Shown in pieces: positions 22,601 through 31,239 of a stretch of 64,000 nucleotides of DNA (its first letter is position 1; every line of letters begins with the position of its first letter). The notes under the pieces were generated by a model. That model did not search any database, was not told where the DNA came from, and worked only from the letters and a program-made list of their open reading frames with translations. The translations under genes were made by a program, and so were the position numbers. Source of the DNA: Bacillota bacterium (GTDB lineage: Bacteria > Bacillota > Thermincolia > Thermincolales > UBA2595); contig JAJZQD010000001.1 of assembly GCA_021847735.1 (NCBI GenBank), forward strand, positions 27,936-91,935. The letters run 5' to 3'.

Positions 22601-24424
22601 TCAAATCAGCTTGGAATACTCCAAAAGAAGTTTGTTCCTTAAATCCTGATCCCGCATCTTGTCGGCTTCTTCCATCTTGCTCAGCAGGTCTTCCCGTTTT
22701 TTTCTCAACTCGTCTTCCTTTATTGTCTTAATGCAATCTTGAATAAACCTGGTTTTATTTTCCGAGGGCACATCCCGGGCCATCAGCGAACCTAACAATT
22801 CTGCTGCCGGTTCATCGCGGATACCGTCAAAAAGTGCCGACGGTTGATAATCTAACTCCTTTTCCAACATTTCATTCAATAAGTTTATAATATAAAGATA
22901 TTCCTGACGTGAACTAAAATTAACCCCAATTGCATTTTTTACCGTCAGTAAAACATCCCTGTCTTCCAACATCATAATCAATAACGATTCCTCGGCCCTG
23001 GACCGAGCGTCCTGTTCTCCTTTGGGAGCTTTACCGGGCACAGCAAATTTATTGTTATTATCCCTTAAACCAGTAATTTTATCCCGATTTCCCCAGTTAT
23101 TTCTTGAATCTCGGGCATTTTTATCAACCTCTGCCTTAATTGCTCCGGGACTCAGATGGAGCCTTTTCGCCAGCTTCATTATCGCTTCGTCTTTTTCAAT
23201 TTCGTTTGAAAGATTTCTGATACTAGGTATTACTTCGCTGGCAATCTTGAATTTTCCTTCTAAAGTATAAATATCAAATTTTTCCATTGCCCTGTCTGTT
23301 TTATAATCACAGAGAGACAAGGTTTTTTCATTGACAAGTTCCAGAAACTTGTCCGGCCCCTGTCTCCTGATGAACTCATCGGGGTCCTTCCCGTTTGGGA
23401 TACTGACCACCTTTACCCGGCAGCCTACATCATCAAGCAGCTGCCAACCCTTCATGGTAGCTTTGACGCCGGCGGCATCCGCATCATACGCCATAACTGC
23501 CTCCCGGGTATACCGCAACAGCAGCTTGCCCTGTTCTTTCGTAAAGGCCGTACCAAGGGAGGCAACTACATTGGTAATCCCGGCCTGGTGGCACGTGATG
23601 ACATCCAGGTACCCTTCGACAATAATAACGCGGTCAAGCTGCCGGATGCTGTCTGCCGCCTTGTCCATACCGTAAAGCAGGTGGCTTTTATTAAAAAGCA
23701 ACGTTTCAGGTGAATTAAGGTATTTCGGTAGGCTGTCATCCAAAACCCGGCCTCCGAAACCTACAATTTTCCCCTTGACGTTCCCTACAGGAAATATCAC
23801 CCTGTTGCGAAATCTGTCATAATAACCCGGGGTTCCTTTTGTCCTGGGCAGTACTAACCCCAGTTCTTCAAGTTTGGCCGCAGAAAAGCCTTTTTTGTTT
23901 AAGAACTGCAAAAGACCGTCCCAGGAAGGTGGGGCAAATCCGATTTGGAATTTGTCTATCGTCTCAAGGGCAATTCCCCTGTTTTCCAGGTAACTCCTGG
24001 CATCTTTGGCCACGTCGTGTTTTTTGAGCACATACTGGAAAAAATCCTTGGCCAGCTCGTTGACCTTATAGGCCTGCTCAACTTCTTTCAACCTGGCGCT
24101 TTCTTCAGGGTTGTCTTCTTCCGGTATTGTAATTCCCGCTCTTTGGGCCAAAACCCTGGCTGCTTCCGGAAAATTCAGATTTTCCCTTTTCATGATGAAA
24201 GAGAATACATTGCCTCCTTCACCACAACCAAAACAGCGAAAAATTTGTTTTTCCTGGCTAACCATAAAGGAAGGTGTCTTTTCATTATGAAAAGGGCACA
24301 GCCCAACAAAATTCCTACCCTGTTTATTTAACCTTACATAATCCGAGATAACGCCAACTATTTCATTGGAGATCCGGATTTCATCAATAATTTCATCCGG
24401 AAGATATCCGCCCAAGCCCATCAC
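22601..24424 (-). CDS. dnaG: DNA primase DnaG
   Basis: This 607-residue primase makes RNA primers for replication. It has the N-terminal zinc-binding domain ([11 protein letters not shown] and CFGCGEGGN), the TOPRIM core with [11 protein letters not shown] and YDADAAG, and a C-terminal DnaB-binding region. Length is normal. It begins [17 protein letters not shown] and either Met may start. It lies directly upstream of rpoD. Confidence 0.97.
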   Translation of the reverse strand: MMGLGGYLPDEIIDEIRISNEIVGVISDYVRLNKQGRNFVGLCPFHNEKTPSFMVSQEKQIFRCFGCGEGGNVFSFIMKRENLNFPEAARVLAQRAGITIPEEDNPEESARLKEVEQAYKVNELAKDFFQYVLKKHDVAKDARSYLENRGIALETIDKFQIGFAPPSWDGLLQFLNKKGFSAAKLEELGLVLPRTKGTPGYYDRFRNRVIFPVGNVKGKIVGFGGRVLDDSLPKYLNSPETLLFNKSHLLYGMDKAADSIRQLDRVIIVEGYLDVITCHQAGITNVVASLGTAFTKEQGKLLLRYTREAVMAYDADAAGVKATMKGWQLLDDVGCRVKVVSIPNGKDPDEFIRRQGPDKFLELVNEKTLSLCDYKTDRAMEKFDIYTLEGKFKIASEVIPSIRNLSNEIEKDEAIMKLAKRLHLSPGAIKAEVDKNARDSRNNWGNRDKITGLRDNNNKFAVPGKAPKGEQDARSRAEESLLIMMLEDRDVLLTVKNAIGVNFSSRQEYLYIINLLNEMLEKELDYQPSALFDGIRDEPAAELLGSLMARDVPSENKTRFIQDCIKTIKEDELRKKREDLLSKMEEADKMRDQDLRNKLLLEYSKLI

Positions 24425-24520
24425 CCTTTACTCCGGAACATATGATAAGACTTTCGCCAAAATTCCTTGTTATCCTTCCACGGGCTCTAACCCTTTTTGG
24501 ACAATCCCGGACCGACCTGA

Positions 24521-24988
24521 TTAATTACCGCCAACTAATTTTCTCAAGGCCTTCTCAAACCTTTGCCTGTCAGCCAAACTCAATGCTTTAGGCCCCTTGG
24601 TTCTACCCCCTCCTCTGCGGATTTTGGCATCAATGTGCCTCTGCAGCAGTAACCTGTCTATATTCTTAACTGTAAAAACAAACCCCCTCGGTGATAAAGG
24701 TATGGCATTTTTGGCCAACACCAGCGAAGCGAGCCCATAATCACCGGTAATCACAATATCACCTGCTGTTAAATTATTTAAGACGGCAATATCAGCCGCC
24801 TGGGGTACGTTATCCACTGCAATGACTCTTATCCCGGCCCCCTCACAGTTCATCTGGTGGGAAATACTGGCTACCAGTACAACTTCAGCTGCAGTATCAT
24901 CAGCCACTTCAAAAATTATGTCTTTGACTGGGCAAGAATCAGCATCAACTAATATTTTAAAAGTTGTTCTACTACTATTCGATGTCAC
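24521..24988 (-). CDS. yqxD: UPF0178 (YaiI/YqxD) family protein
   Basis: This 155-residue protein has the family opening KILVDADSCPVKD and ITGDYGLASLVLAKNA, with the conserved C-terminal KIRRGGGRTKGPKALSLADR. The fold is NYN/PIN-related, so a nuclease role is suspected but unproven. Neighbouring dnaG-rpoD is its usual context in Bacillota. It starts MTSNSSRTTFKI. Confidence 0.92.
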   Translation of the reverse strand: MTSNSSRTTFKILVDADSCPVKDIIFEVADDTAAEVVLVASISHQMNCEGAGIRVIAVDNVPQAADIAVLNNLTAGDIVITGDYGLASLVLAKNAIPLSPRGFVFTVKNIDRLLLQRHIDAKIRRGGGRTKGPKALSLADRQRFEKALRKLVGGN

Positions 24989-25129
24989 AAAATATTTTCC
25001 TTCCCTCTGACGACAATTTTTTTAATATTTTGGAAAATATCGGCCTATAGCTATTAATTGGCGTCAACCCACCTGTTTTTAAGGTCAAAACAAGTTATAT
25101 TATATCCAAATCTTAACAATTTATGCCAA

Positions 25130-26134
25130 TTAATCTAACCACGGTTTTGGCAGGAAGTTTTCGGAGTAAACTTGGAGCGCATACCGGTCAGTCATCCCCG
25201 CGACGTAATCGCACACTGCTCTGGCCAGTTCACCTTCAGATTCCCTGGCCACAAGTTCGTGGGGAAGCAATTGAGGATTTTCCATAAAATAATTGAACAG
25301 CCTCTGTAAGGCGTTCTTGGCCTTTAACTCTTCTGTTTTGGCTTCCGAACCTATATAAACGTTAGCAAAAAGAAACTTCCTCATTTGATTCATAGCTTCC
25401 CAGACTTCCTGACTCATCCGAATGTCGGGGCTGTCCCAACTTGAACTGATCATGTCCATAACCATGGTATTAATTCTGACCTTGTGCCGGTCCCCCAGGA
25501 CATTAGTGCATTCCGCGGGCAGGTCTTCCTCCCTGAGGATTCCCCCACGCATGGCGTCATCAATATCGTGGTTAATGTAGGCTATCCGGTCCGCAATCTT
25601 TACAATGCGGCCTTCCAGAGATTCAGGATCCAGCTTGCCGGTGTGGTTAAGTATTCCGTCTCTTACCTCCCAGGTAAGGTTCATGGGTTCAAGTATTTCT
25701 ACCACTCGAAGGCTCTGCTCATTATGTTTAAAAGTCAGGTTATATTTACTTAGGATTTCGTTTAAAACTTCCTCTCCGGCATGTCCGAAGGGTGTGTGGC
25801 CGAGATCATGGCCAAGCGCTATAGCCTCTGTCAAATCCTCGTTCAGGCGTAAAGCCTTGGCAATCGTGCGGGCTATTTGGGCTACTTCCAGGGTATGGGT
25901 GAGCCTTGTCCGGTAATGATCACCCGATGGTGCGATAAAAACCTGAGTCTTTTGCTTAAGCCGGCGAAAGCTCTTGGAATGAATAATTCTGTCTCGGTCA
26001 CGCTGAAAAGCCGTCCTTACCAGGCACGGTTCTTCAAAAAACTCCCGCCCCTTCGACTTGGAACTTAGAGTAGCAAACGGCGATAATTGCTCTTCCTCAA
26101 GCTTTTCTGTTCTTAATCTAATTTGCATAGACAC
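25130..26134 (-). CDS. dgt: dGTP triphosphohydrolase-like HD protein
   Basis: This 334-residue protein belongs to the Dgt family, which cleaves dNTPs (typically dGTP) to nucleoside and triphosphate. The HD motif is ALGHDLGHTPFGHAGE, with RTRLTHTLEVAQIAR before it and HDIDDAMRGG after. It is the shorter, type 2 form common in Gram-positive bacteria. It ends PKPWLD, and is 4 bp from the flavoprotein gene upstream, implying co-transcription. Confidence 0.92.
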   Translation of the reverse strand: MSMQIRLRTEKLEEEQLSPFATLSSKSKGREFFEEPCLVRTAFQRDRDRIIHSKSFRRLKQKTQVFIAPSGDHYRTRLTHTLEVAQIARTIAKALRLNEDLTEAIALGHDLGHTPFGHAGEEVLNEILSKYNLTFKHNEQSLRVVEILEPMNLTWEVRDGILNHTGKLDPESLEGRIVKIADRIAYINHDIDDAMRGGILREEDLPAECTNVLGDRHKVRINTMVMDMISSSWDSPDIRMSQEVWEAMNQMRKFLFANVYIGSEAKTEELKAKNALQRLFNYFMENPQLLPHELVARESEGELARAVCDYVAGMTDRYALQVYSENFLPKPWLD

Positions 26135-26137
26135 TAC

Positions 26138-26737
26138 CTACCTTCTGCGCAGTTCCATCGTTCCCCCGGCCAATTCCGCTACCCGGCGCCCCATCACAGC
26201 AGCCCTAAATAAACCTGACTTGTCATCCGAGGCAGGTTTTTGGGCACAGGCTCCCTGGTGCCCTGCATCGTCGGCAATGTACCCGTCACCTATTACAGTC
26301 ATCCCGTGGACAAGCATTATGTCATGAATAGCCTTAACTGTGGTCTCCTGTCCCCCGTAACGGGATGACCCCACTGATACGGCTCCGCCGACCACGTTGA
26401 TAAGAGCCTTTTCTTTACGGAGCACCCTTGATTTATCCCAGAAAGCCTTTAGTTGGGCGGAAACTGTACCGAAATACACCGGACTCCCCATAATAATGCC
26501 ATCAGCCTTCCTTAAGAGGTCAAATGCTTCCCCAAGGTTGTTCCCTTTGGCACAGGCCCCTTCACAAACAGGTGAACAGTTAGTGCAAAAAGGATGAGCC
26601 AGACCTTTCAGGGCATCGGCAACATGCAATAACCTGGTTTCCGCTCCTGCTTCAGTGCATGACTGAAGCGCAGTATGCAAAAGATTTACAGTATTTCCTT
26701 CTCTTTGGGGACTGCCGTTCAAACCCAGTATAAACAC
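26138..26737 (-). CDS. Flavodoxin-fold NAD(P)H-dependent FMN reductase family protein
   Basis: This 199-residue flavoprotein-like protein has the FMN phosphate loop LGLNGSPQREGNT at the N-terminus and GSPVYFGTVSAQLKAFWD. It also carries a Cys motif, CTNCSPVCEGAC, which might bind an iron-sulfur cluster as in iron-sulfur flavoproteins. I start at GTG 26737 because GTGAGGTGG lies 5 nt upstream; the longer frame to 26755 overlaps that site. The physiological acceptor is unknown. Confidence 0.85.
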   Translation of the reverse strand: MFILGLNGSPQREGNTVNLLHTALQSCTEAGAETRLLHVADALKGLAHPFCTNCSPVCEGACAKGNNLGEAFDLLRKADGIIMGSPVYFGTVSAQLKAFWDKSRVLRKEKALINVVGGAVSVGSSRYGGQETTVKAIHDIMLVHGMTVIGDGYIADDAGHQGACAQKPASDDKSGLFRAAVMGRRVAELAGGTMELRRR

Positions 26738-26787
26738 GATTACCACCTCACACAATAAACAGATAGTTTATATATTATTCTCGTTTG

Positions 26788-26964
26788 TTAAAAATGTTCC
26801 TGCAAAATAAAAGAACCCAAGCAGCTATATTCCGGACCGCTGCCGGTTAACCGGCTCCACTTGACCCTAACAGGCCATGAAACAAATTCTTTTTGAATAT
26901 CAGACAGGTCCCTCTTTACGTGTTCAGGCAGGTCCAGTGCTATAAAACAACGATAGGTATCCAT
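26788..26964 (-). pseudogene. thpR: N-terminal fragment of 2'-5' RNA ligase-like thpR
   Basis: The first about 36 residues, MDTYRCFIALDLPEHVKRDL and then VKW, match the start of RNA 2',3'-cyclic phosphodiesterase ThpR/LigT. The sequence then diverges and stops at 58 residues, so both catalytic HxT motifs are missing. A good ribosome-binding site (GGGAGGACGAAG) remains. It looks like a gene cut by deletion, near the three-hairpin element at 27138. Confidence 0.75.
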
Positions 26965-27137
26965 CTTCGTCCTCCCAAACATAGATATAATTTAACAGGC
27001 AAATGTTTCAAAAATTTTGACAAATATAGAGGAAAAACACTAGTAATGTCGAAGAATTATTTAAAACTATAAGAATCTATATTCACGTCCCAGGTTATCG
27101 CCGTTAAGAATGATTCTATTGGGCTTTGACAGACATT

Positions 27138-27254
27138 GTGAACTCGTTCAGCTAAAGCTGAACATCGAAACTTCAGTGGGGGACTCTACCCCCACTGAAG
27201 CAGAAAAGTGGAAACTCCACCTAATAGAAGGTGGAGTCTTGGAATTGGGATAAA
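27138..27254 (-). repeat. 120-bp three-hairpin dispersed element, copy 2
   Basis: Nearly identical to 16648-16767 and 42658-42777 but in inverse orientation, with one base fewer in the G/C hairpin and one change in the CTCCACC hairpin loop. It lies between the thpR fragment and a small plus-strand gene. Confidence 0.88.
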
Positions 27255-27270
27255 CAGGAGGTATATTGTT

Positions 27271-27444
27271 ATGAACAATGCCGGTATCGTTCTGAAAGTA
27301 TCCCCGGAGGAATACCGCTTTCTTCTGTCCATGCGCAACGCTTTTATATCTGTTCATTCCCTCAGAGAAGCCCTTAAAAACGCCTTTAGCGGAAACGTCA
27401 GCTACGGCGCAGTGGTAGAAGATTTGTTGGAACAAACATGGTAG
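27271..27444 (+). CDS. Small hypothetical protein
   Basis: A 57-residue frame starts MNNAGIVLKVSPEEYRFLLS at ATG 27271, behind ACAGGAGGTATATTGTT, a strong ribosome-binding site, and ends just before a bidirectional terminator. I recognise no family; the sequence looks soluble and helical. The leader overlaps the end of the three-hairpin element, which may contribute its promoter. Confidence 0.65.
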   Translation: MNNAGIVLKVSPEEYRFLLSMRNAFISVHSLREALKNAFSGNVSYGAVVEDLLEQTW

Positions 27445-27458
27445 ATAACTTACGCCAA

Positions 27459-27494
27459 ATAGTCCCCCCCTTTGACCAGGGGGGGACTATTATT
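27459..27494. terminator. Bidirectional terminator
   Basis: AATAGTCCCCCCC-TTTGACCA-GGGGGGGACTATT with T-rich flanks on the plus side and AAATAGT-type symmetry on the other. It serves the small plus-strand gene and the convergent cooT operon. Confidence 0.85.
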
Positions 27495-27502
27495 TTACCG
27501 TA

Positions 27503-27694
27503 TTATTCAATTTTTTCAAGGATAATTCTATGGCTAACCAGAGCCATTTCCTTTATTCTTGCTTTAACTATTTTTTGTTGCCCAAAGATGTTTTCCAACA
27601 AAACAGTGTCTTCATTGGGGACTATTTTGTCTACACTCTCCAGGAGCAGTTCCTCAGCTCCGTTTTTAAAAATATACACATTTGCCTCACACAT
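27503..27694 (-). CDS. cooT: CooT family nickel-binding protein
   Basis: This 63-residue protein, MCEANVYIFKNGAEELLLES, matches CooT, a small nickel-binding protein first known from the CO dehydrogenase maturation operon of Rhodospirillum rubrum. The conserved N-terminal Met-Cys-Glu-Ala is the metal site. ATG 27694 has GCAGGAGGTGAC upstream, while a longer frame to 27808 runs into cbiO. It is the last gene after cbiM-cbiQ-cbiO, 49 bp beyond cbiO, so it is probably under the cobalamin riboswitch. This suggests nickel as well as cobalt handling. Confidence 0.88.
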   Translation of the reverse strand: MCEANVYIFKNGAEELLLESVDKIVPNEDTVLLENIFGQQKIVKARIKEMALVSHRIILEKIE

Positions 27695-27743
27695 TTTAGT
27701 CACCTCCTGCTGCCCGCCTGAAAATTTCCAATCTGGGCTAAAA

Positions 27744-28586
27744 TTAGTGTTTATGATGGTGGTAATGGCTGTGCCCATGACCGTCTTCCCCGGTATGGCG
27801 GTGTTCATGATAATGTTCTCCGATAAGGTTCACCCTGATCAGTAACTCCCTGTCGCGCAATATTGTTTCCGAGTTACCCTCAGCTGCAATGACATGTTCC
27901 TCGTTTAACACTATTACCCGGTCTGCAATATCCTTTACAATATCTAAATTATGGGTAGCTGTTATGATAGTCTTGCCGGCCTGATGCAGCTTAATAAGAA
28001 CTTCTACCAGCCACATCTGGGTTCTGGGGTCAAGACCGTTGGTGGGTTCATCTAAAACGAGCACTTCCGGGTTGATGGCTAAAACCGAGGCAATAGCAAC
28101 CTTCTTCTTCTCCCCGCCGCTAAGTTTATAGGGTGGGCGATCCTTCAATGACTGCAGGCCAAGGGCTTCAATGATACTGTTTACCCTCGCCTCTACCCCA
28201 CCCTTAGGTAAATCGAGCTGTAGAGGTCCAAAGGCAATCTCCTCCCATACATTGGGGGAAAATAGCTGGGCATCAGAGTTTTGGAAAATAAAGCCCACCC
28301 TTTGCCTGAAATCCCTGGAAAACTGCCGGTCGTTGAGGTTCTCTTCGGAAAGGTCACATCCGAAGGCCTTTACTGTCCCGGCAGTGGGAAAAATTAACCC
28401 GTCCAGGATTTTCTGCAGGGTTGATTTCCCGGAACCGTTGGCCCCAAGAATAACGATCTGTTCACCCCGGTGCACTTTAAGGTTTATGTTTTTTAATACC
28501 GGCGGTTCATTCAGGTAACTGTAACTCACATCATTCAATTCAAAAACAATTTCTGTGGGTTCTAAAACCCCGGTGTTATCTGCCAA
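27744..28586 (-). CDS. cbiO: CbiO, ATPase of the cobalt/nickel ECF transporter
   Basis: This 280-residue ABC ATPase has Walker A GANGSGKS, the Q-loop FQNSDAQLFSP, signature LSGGEKKK and Walker B VLVLDEPTNG. The last 25 residues are a His-rich tail (HSHYHHHKH), suited to metal binding. It powers metal uptake by CbiM-CbiQ. It overlaps cbiQ by 11 bp. A cobalamin riboswitch upstream of cbiM argues for cobalt as the main substrate. Confidence 0.93.
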   Translation of the reverse strand: MADNTGVLEPTEIVFELNDVSYSYLNEPPVLKNINLKVHRGEQIVILGANGSGKSTLQKILDGLIFPTAGTVKAFGCDLSEENLNDRQFSRDFRQRVGFIFQNSDAQLFSPNVWEEIAFGPLQLDLPKGGVEARVNSIIEALGLQSLKDRPPYKLSGGEKKKVAIASVLAINPEVLVLDEPTNGLDPRTQMWLVEVLIKLHQAGKTIITATHNLDIVKDIADRVIVLNEEHVIAAEGNSETILRDRELLIRVNLIGEHYHEHRHTGEDGHGHSHYHHHKH

Positions 28587-29532
28587 GTATCAGGTCACCT
28601 CCCAGGAAGATAATGCCTATTATTAGTATCATTATTGCCCAGACAATATCCTGAACCGCAATCCTGAATCTGTCCGTCACCTTTGCCTCTCCTGTATAAC
28701 CCCTGGAAATCATAGCTTCATGTATCTCTTCACTAAGGAAATAAGCTTTACCGAAAACATTGCCTATCCCAACAGATACAAATCTTCTACTCTCCTTCCC
28801 GGTACCTTCACCAATGCTTCGGCTCTTACGGGCAGTAAACATATCTGTTATAACAGTAAGCAATAAAAAAATGTAGCGGTAAGTCATTTCCAAAACCATC
28901 ACAAAGATCTTCGGGATGAAAAACACCCGCAAAGCCTTTAATAATTCCCCCCACCTGCTCGTGATAGTCAATAAAACCGCAAGGGACACGGAAACTCCCA
29001 CTCTAAGAATAATCAGCCCAGCCCCGGCTAAACCCTGTTTGGTGACAGAAATGACCTCTGGTAGACGGATAAAACCCAGTTTTACCGGGTGACTGAAACT
29101 TATAATATTTATTAGCGGGTCACCGGGACGAATAAAATTGAAAATAGATGGCAGCACTACAATACCGGTAAAAAAGGGGATGAAAAGCCAAACCCTTTTA
29201 ATAAAAAACATCAGCGGTACCCGGGAAAAATGAGCAAGCATCAGGATAAACAAATATAGTCCCACTAGAGTAGGAATGTGTCTAACCAAGGCGGTAACAG
29301 CCAAAAGATATGCAACGGTGACAAGCTTAAACCGCGGGTCAACATTCTGCAGCATCCCCCGGGAGGTGGCTAACTGCTCTGAGAAAACTGATTCTTTGAG
29401 CACTTCAGCCACATCGTTAATGGTTTTTTCAAGAAAACCCGTCTTTTTCCTTATCCCAATACACCCGCACCGGCAAAGGCCCGCTTGTTTGTTTTCCAAG
29501 AGCCAGCCAGGAATGTTTTTATCGTATCCCAC
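28576..29532 (-). CDS. cbiQ: CbiQ/EcfT-type transmembrane component
   Basis: This 318-residue protein has about six hydrophobic segments and the coupling motif RSRSIGEGTG-like ARKSRS before SRGYTGEAK. The N-terminal extension contains WLLENKQAGLCRCGCIG, a Cys motif found in a subgroup of cobalt CbiQ proteins, and could take part in metal sensing. It overlaps cbiM by 14 bp and cbiO by 11 bp, so the three subunits are translationally coupled. Confidence 0.9.
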   Translation of the reverse strand: MGYDKNIPGWLLENKQAGLCRCGCIGIRKKTGFLEKTINDVAEVLKESVFSEQLATSRGMLQNVDPRFKLVTVAYLLAVTALVRHIPTLVGLYLFILMLAHFSRVPLMFFIKRVWLFIPFFTGIVVLPSIFNFIRPGDPLINIISFSHPVKLGFIRLPEVISVTKQGLAGAGLIILRVGVSVSLAVLLTITSRWGELLKALRVFFIPKIFVMVLEMTYRYIFLLLTVITDMFTARKSRSIGEGTGKESRRFVSVGIGNVFGKAYFLSEEIHEAMISRGYTGEAKVTDRFRIAVQDIVWAIMILIIGIIFLGGDLILGR

Positions 29533-30565
29533 TGGTTTTTTCCCCTTTAGCCTGGAATTTATTGAAAAGGTAAACCGTAATGAATATCAAGCCTAGCCCG
29601 GCGACAGCGGACACAATATAACCTGCAGCAGAGTGAAATAATGTCTTATCCCAACCGGAAATACTATACCCCGGCAAGACATTAAATCTTGAACCGGTTG
29701 CTTCGGAAATTCCCTTGGGAATATATCCAATAAGTTTTTTAAGTTCCCCCGGTGACCATTCTCCCCAAGCTGTCCCGGAGGCCAACAGGCCAAGGGGTGA
29801 CAAAATCACCAGGGCGATAACACCGGCCCAAATTTTTTTCAGACGAATTTGGGCCCGGTCAATCGGTCCTCCTGCCAGCCCTTTACCTGGCGGGTACAGG
29901 GACAGCATAGGTTGGTTGGCCCTTTGGAAATACATTATTACCATTGCCGTCACAATAGCCTCCACCGGGCCGCCCACCAGAAGATGGGCAAACGACACGG
30001 CAGGCACGGTTTGGGCCAGGGAATAAGGGAAAAATAGGGCTTTCCCATCTGCGGTGTGAAAGAGCAAAGGCTGGATCCCCAATTCCACTGCTGTCAGCAG
30101 GGCTGCAATGTTCAACCCGACAAATCCGGCAAGAGCGCCTCCGATCCACCTGCGGGGAGAGGTCAATGCCGACCGGCCGCTAATCAACTTATACAAATAG
30201 TACGAGACAAAAGGCATGGCAAAAGCCATATTAAAACTGTTGGCCCCAATTGCCGTTAACCCGCCGTCCCCAAAGAAAAGAGCCTGGAGGACAAGGGCAA
30301 TGGTTATACCGATCGCCGCTGCCCACGGCCCCAAAATAATCGCTATTAATGCACCGCCAACCGGGTGAAGGGTAGTACCGTTAGGCAGGGGTATATTAAA
30401 CATCATAATAACAAAGGCAAAGGCAGCTCCTAAAGACAGCAGGGGAACCTGCCTGATTTTTAAACTTCGGGATGTCTTCAAAGCAGAGGCTATCCAAACC
30501 GGGACCATACTAAGCCCTAAGGTTCCTACTGTTTGGGGGCTTAAGAAACCGTCAGGTATATGCAT
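29519..30565 (-). CDS. cbiM: CbiM substrate-binding membrane protein with C-terminal PDGLE/CbiN-like part
   Basis: This 348-residue protein starts with the hallmark MHIPDGFLSPQTVG, whose N-terminal Met-His forms the metal site of CbiM/NikM. Several membrane helices follow, and the C-terminal part with a large loop and final helix is the CbiN-like extension. ATG 30565 is required to expose the Met-His motif and has GGAGGTG upstream; the in-frame extension to 30664 is not used. Its leader carries a cobalamin riboswitch (31011-31165). Confidence 0.93.
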   Translation of the reverse strand: MHIPDGFLSPQTVGTLGLSMVPVWIASALKTSRSLKIRQVPLLSLGAAFAFVIMMFNIPLPNGTTLHPVGGALIAIILGPWAAAIGITIALVLQALFFGDGGLTAIGANSFNMAFAMPFVSYYLYKLISGRSALTSPRRWIGGALAGFVGLNIAALLTAVELGIQPLLFHTADGKALFFPYSLAQTVPAVSFAHLLVGGPVEAIVTAMVIMYFQRANQPMLSLYPPGKGLAGGPIDRAQIRLKKIWAGVIALVILSPLGLLASGTAWGEWSPGELKKLIGYIPKGISEATGSRFNVLPGYSISGWDKTLFHSAAGYIVSAVAGLGLIFITVYLFNKFQAKGEKTSGIR

Positions 30566-30856
30566 CACTACACCTCCAATGAGTATAAGGCAACTTTTTT
30601 CCATAAAAAACAAAAAACCACAATACGGGAATGCTTCAGCAAACCTCCCGACCTTCGTGGCCATGGTTAATTGTTTTTAATTTGTTATGAGAAAGGATTT
30701 CGCCGCCAGGGCACCGCAGCTCATGTCTTCGGCATGACTAAAATGGCTTCTGCCATCGATATTATTATTATACTAGACAGACTGCTCCATATCAACAACA
30801 AAAAACATGTATTTTGTTCCGGGCGCGATATTATTTCAGGTAAACCTCAAAAAAAG

Positions 30857-30971
30857 GTCTGGTAGAAAGGTTCTACCAGATTAGAGAATGGGTTTAACTG
30901 GAAACCTTCCCTTTCAGGAAGGAGATTGGCAACAAATAACCCCCACTACGACAGTGGGGGTATAGTTCACT
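30857..30971. repeat. Hairpin-rich element between riboswitch and cbiM
   Basis: Three palindromes: CTGGTAGAAAGGTTCTACCAG-like (30868-30889), CCTTCCCTTTCAGGAAGG (30905-30922) and ACCCCCACTACGACAGTGGGGGT (30939-30961), ending TATAGTTCAC. The architecture and the GTTCAC end resemble the 120-bp element. On the minus strand the last-named hairpin is followed by TATTTGTT and can act as the riboswitch's terminator. Confidence 0.6.
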
Positions 30972-31010
30972 CATACACCGCACCTTTCCTCCGAAGGCCG
31001 TAATGTGGTC

Positions 31011-31165
31011 ATACAGGCAGGTCTCCTGACTCGTGTAACATCATGCTCTACACCTTCCCCGGGTGTTGCCGAGTAGCCTAAGTAAAGCACTCACACTTAC
31101 AGTGGCGGGACCGTCCAGGTTTTACACCTGATTCCCTATTATCCCAAAAGGGGCACCTGTATTAG
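31011..31165 (-). promoter_or_regulatory. Cobalamin (adenosylcobalamin) riboswitch
   Basis: The minus strand has the B12-box order: GGTGCCCC, GGGAATCAGGTG, GACGGTCCCGCCACTGTAAG, GTGAGTGC, and GAGTCAGGAGACCTGCCTG. Binding of cobalamin normally switches off the downstream transporter. A GC hairpin with T residues at 30939-30961 could be the terminator of the expression platform. The regulated operon is cbiM-cbiQ-cbiO-cooT. Confidence 0.93.
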
Positions 31166-31187
31166 TTGTTCAGTTTTAATTAAATTT

Positions 31188-31216
31188 ATTTTAACACATT
31201 GTATCCGGCATGTCCA
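31188..31216 (-). promoter_or_regulatory. Promoter of the cobalamin-riboswitch operon
   Basis: On the minus strand TGGACA, 17 bp, then TAAAAT, with the start predicted about 15-20 nt before the riboswitch. Confidence 0.65.
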
Positions 31217-31239
31217 GACAGTAATTGGTCCATTTTACC

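Noticed and set aside
27744..30565. Nickel-specific NikMQO transporter
   Set aside because: The cobalamin riboswitch and CbiN-like end favour cobalt, although CooT downstream leaves nickel possible.
30671..30865. 64-aa plus-strand protein upstream of cbiM
   Set aside because: It lies in the riboswitch leader, with no ribosome-binding site and no resemblance to known proteins.
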